A stretch of 6,945 nt of DNA from an uncultured Kangiella sp. (lineage in GTDB: Bacteria; Pseudomonadota; Gammaproteobacteria; Enterobacterales; DSM-103792), in assembly GCA_946481205.1 (NCBI GenBank), contig CAMLNB010000188.1, positions 1 to 6,945 of the forward strand, given 5' to 3'. The translations under genes were made by a program, and so were the position numbers. A model generated the notes under the pieces. That model worked only from the letters and a program-made list of their open reading frames with translations. It had not been told where the DNA came from and ran no database searches. Below are positions 6,661-6,945 of this stretch, in pieces (positions within the stretch are counted from its first letter, which is position 1; every line of letters begins with the position of its first letter).

Positions 6661-6850
6661 GTCAGGTTCGATGTGGCTTAAACGGCACGCAGCGTGCGAT
6701 CCAACGGGCCTTCGGCCATAGTTTGGCAGGGGGCACCTTGGTCTCGCGCCAGCGGGATAGGGGGTCGGACGGCTCGATAACCTCGGGTTAAAGAGCTGAC
6801 CATCAACCGTGGACGAGTTCGGAAAACTACCTTCAGCCGGAAATCGGCCG

Positions 6851-6945
6851 CTAAAACCGGAACAACACCCACTGCGCGACCATACCGTCGTCGCCGAAGT
6901 CGGGGCCGGGTTCGAACAGGCCGTCGCCATTCATGTCGACCAGGT
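6851..6945 (-). CDS. C-terminal end of an unidentified protein with a DxNxDG loop (5' end outside window)
   Basis: Reading leftward from the right edge, 30 codons run to a TAG at 6851-6853. The peptide begins LVDMNGDGLFEPGPD and ends MVAQWVLFRF. DMNGDG fits the start of EF-hand/dockerin-like calcium loops (Asp, Asn and Asp at positions 1, 3 and 5, then Gly). Position 12 of the loop is Pro rather than Glu, so canonical EF-hand binding is uncertain. Nearly all third codon positions are G or C, and the local G+C is 30/45. That supports real coding sequence in a high-G+C host and argues against the other frames here. The gene converges on the peptidase gene. No hairpin with a T-run is obvious after the stop. 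The family cannot be decided from 30 residues; extracellular or envelope proteins often carry such loops. Confidence 0.6.
   Translation of the reverse strand, partial: LVDMNGDGLFEPGPDFGDDGMVAQWVLFRF

Larger units (their letters stand above)
6426..6850. other. Gene-free intergenic stretch between convergent genes
   Basis: These 425 bases separate the peptidase terminator from the stop of the right-edge gene. The left part (6426-6600) is A/T-rich. The right part (6661-6850) is G+C-richer with small hairpins. The middle contains consensus DnaA-box sequences, listed separately. Open frames here have no recognisable protein, ribosome site or codon pattern, and one reading overlaps the right-edge gene antisense. 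I see no tRNA, rRNA or CRISPR. The G+C-rich right half could be decayed coding sequence or a dispersed repeat, which cannot be settled from this window. Confidence 0.6.

Noticed and set aside
6645..6675. Possible dif/XerCD site around GTGCATAA
   Set aside because: Only part of one arm resembles a dif half-site. Six bases further on, where the second arm should begin, the sequence does not match, so no 28-bp dif can be supported.
6595..6930. Minus-strand open frames of 111 aa and 64 aa in the right-hand intergenic block
   Set aside because: They start inside the right-edge coding frame in other phases and lack ribosome sites. Their Ser/Pro/Arg-rich composition is typical of non-coding frames, and no domain is visible.

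Overview
The window looks like a piece of a proteobacterial chromosome, most likely gammaproteobacterial. The supporting points are a canonical RecQ with the E. coli-type domain order, a YciI-family protein and a secreted S9 peptidase. No taxonomic marker is present, so this stays tentative. Base composition is mosaic. In hand-counted 60-base lines, G+C is 41/60 at the left edge (yciI-like), 25-26/60 in the two-gene cassette, 30-44/60 in recQ and 25-32/60 in the peptidase. It is 30/45 at the right edge.

Layout. Four genes lie on the minus strand in the left two thirds and are read right to left: recQ (2401-4218), an unrecognised 304-aa protein (1334-2248), a 338-aa GHKL-fold ATP-binding protein with a STAS-like N-terminus (262-1278), and the N-terminal 46 codons of a YciI-family protein (1-140, running off the window). 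Divergent from recQ, on the plus strand, is a 653-aa exported prolyl-oligopeptidase-family (S9) peptidase (4420-6381), closed by a strong Rho-independent terminator. A 425-base gene-free stretch follows. It holds an AT-rich tract and two consensus DnaA-box sequences in opposite orientation. At the right edge is the C-terminal end of another minus-strand gene with a DxNxDG calcium-loop-like motif (6851-6945).

How the genes relate. recQ, the YciI-like gene and the peptidase look like independent genes. The part most likely to be an undescribed system is the two-gene cassette at 262-2248: an ATPase of the Hsp90/histidine-kinase superfamily without a phosphoacceptor domain, paired with a protein of unknown function. 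Both genes have lower G+C than recQ and the window edges, and they sit between ordinary genes. A regulatory or defence role is plausible from this layout but is not shown by the sequence. The second point of interest is the origin-like or DnaA-binding signature near 6466-6660.
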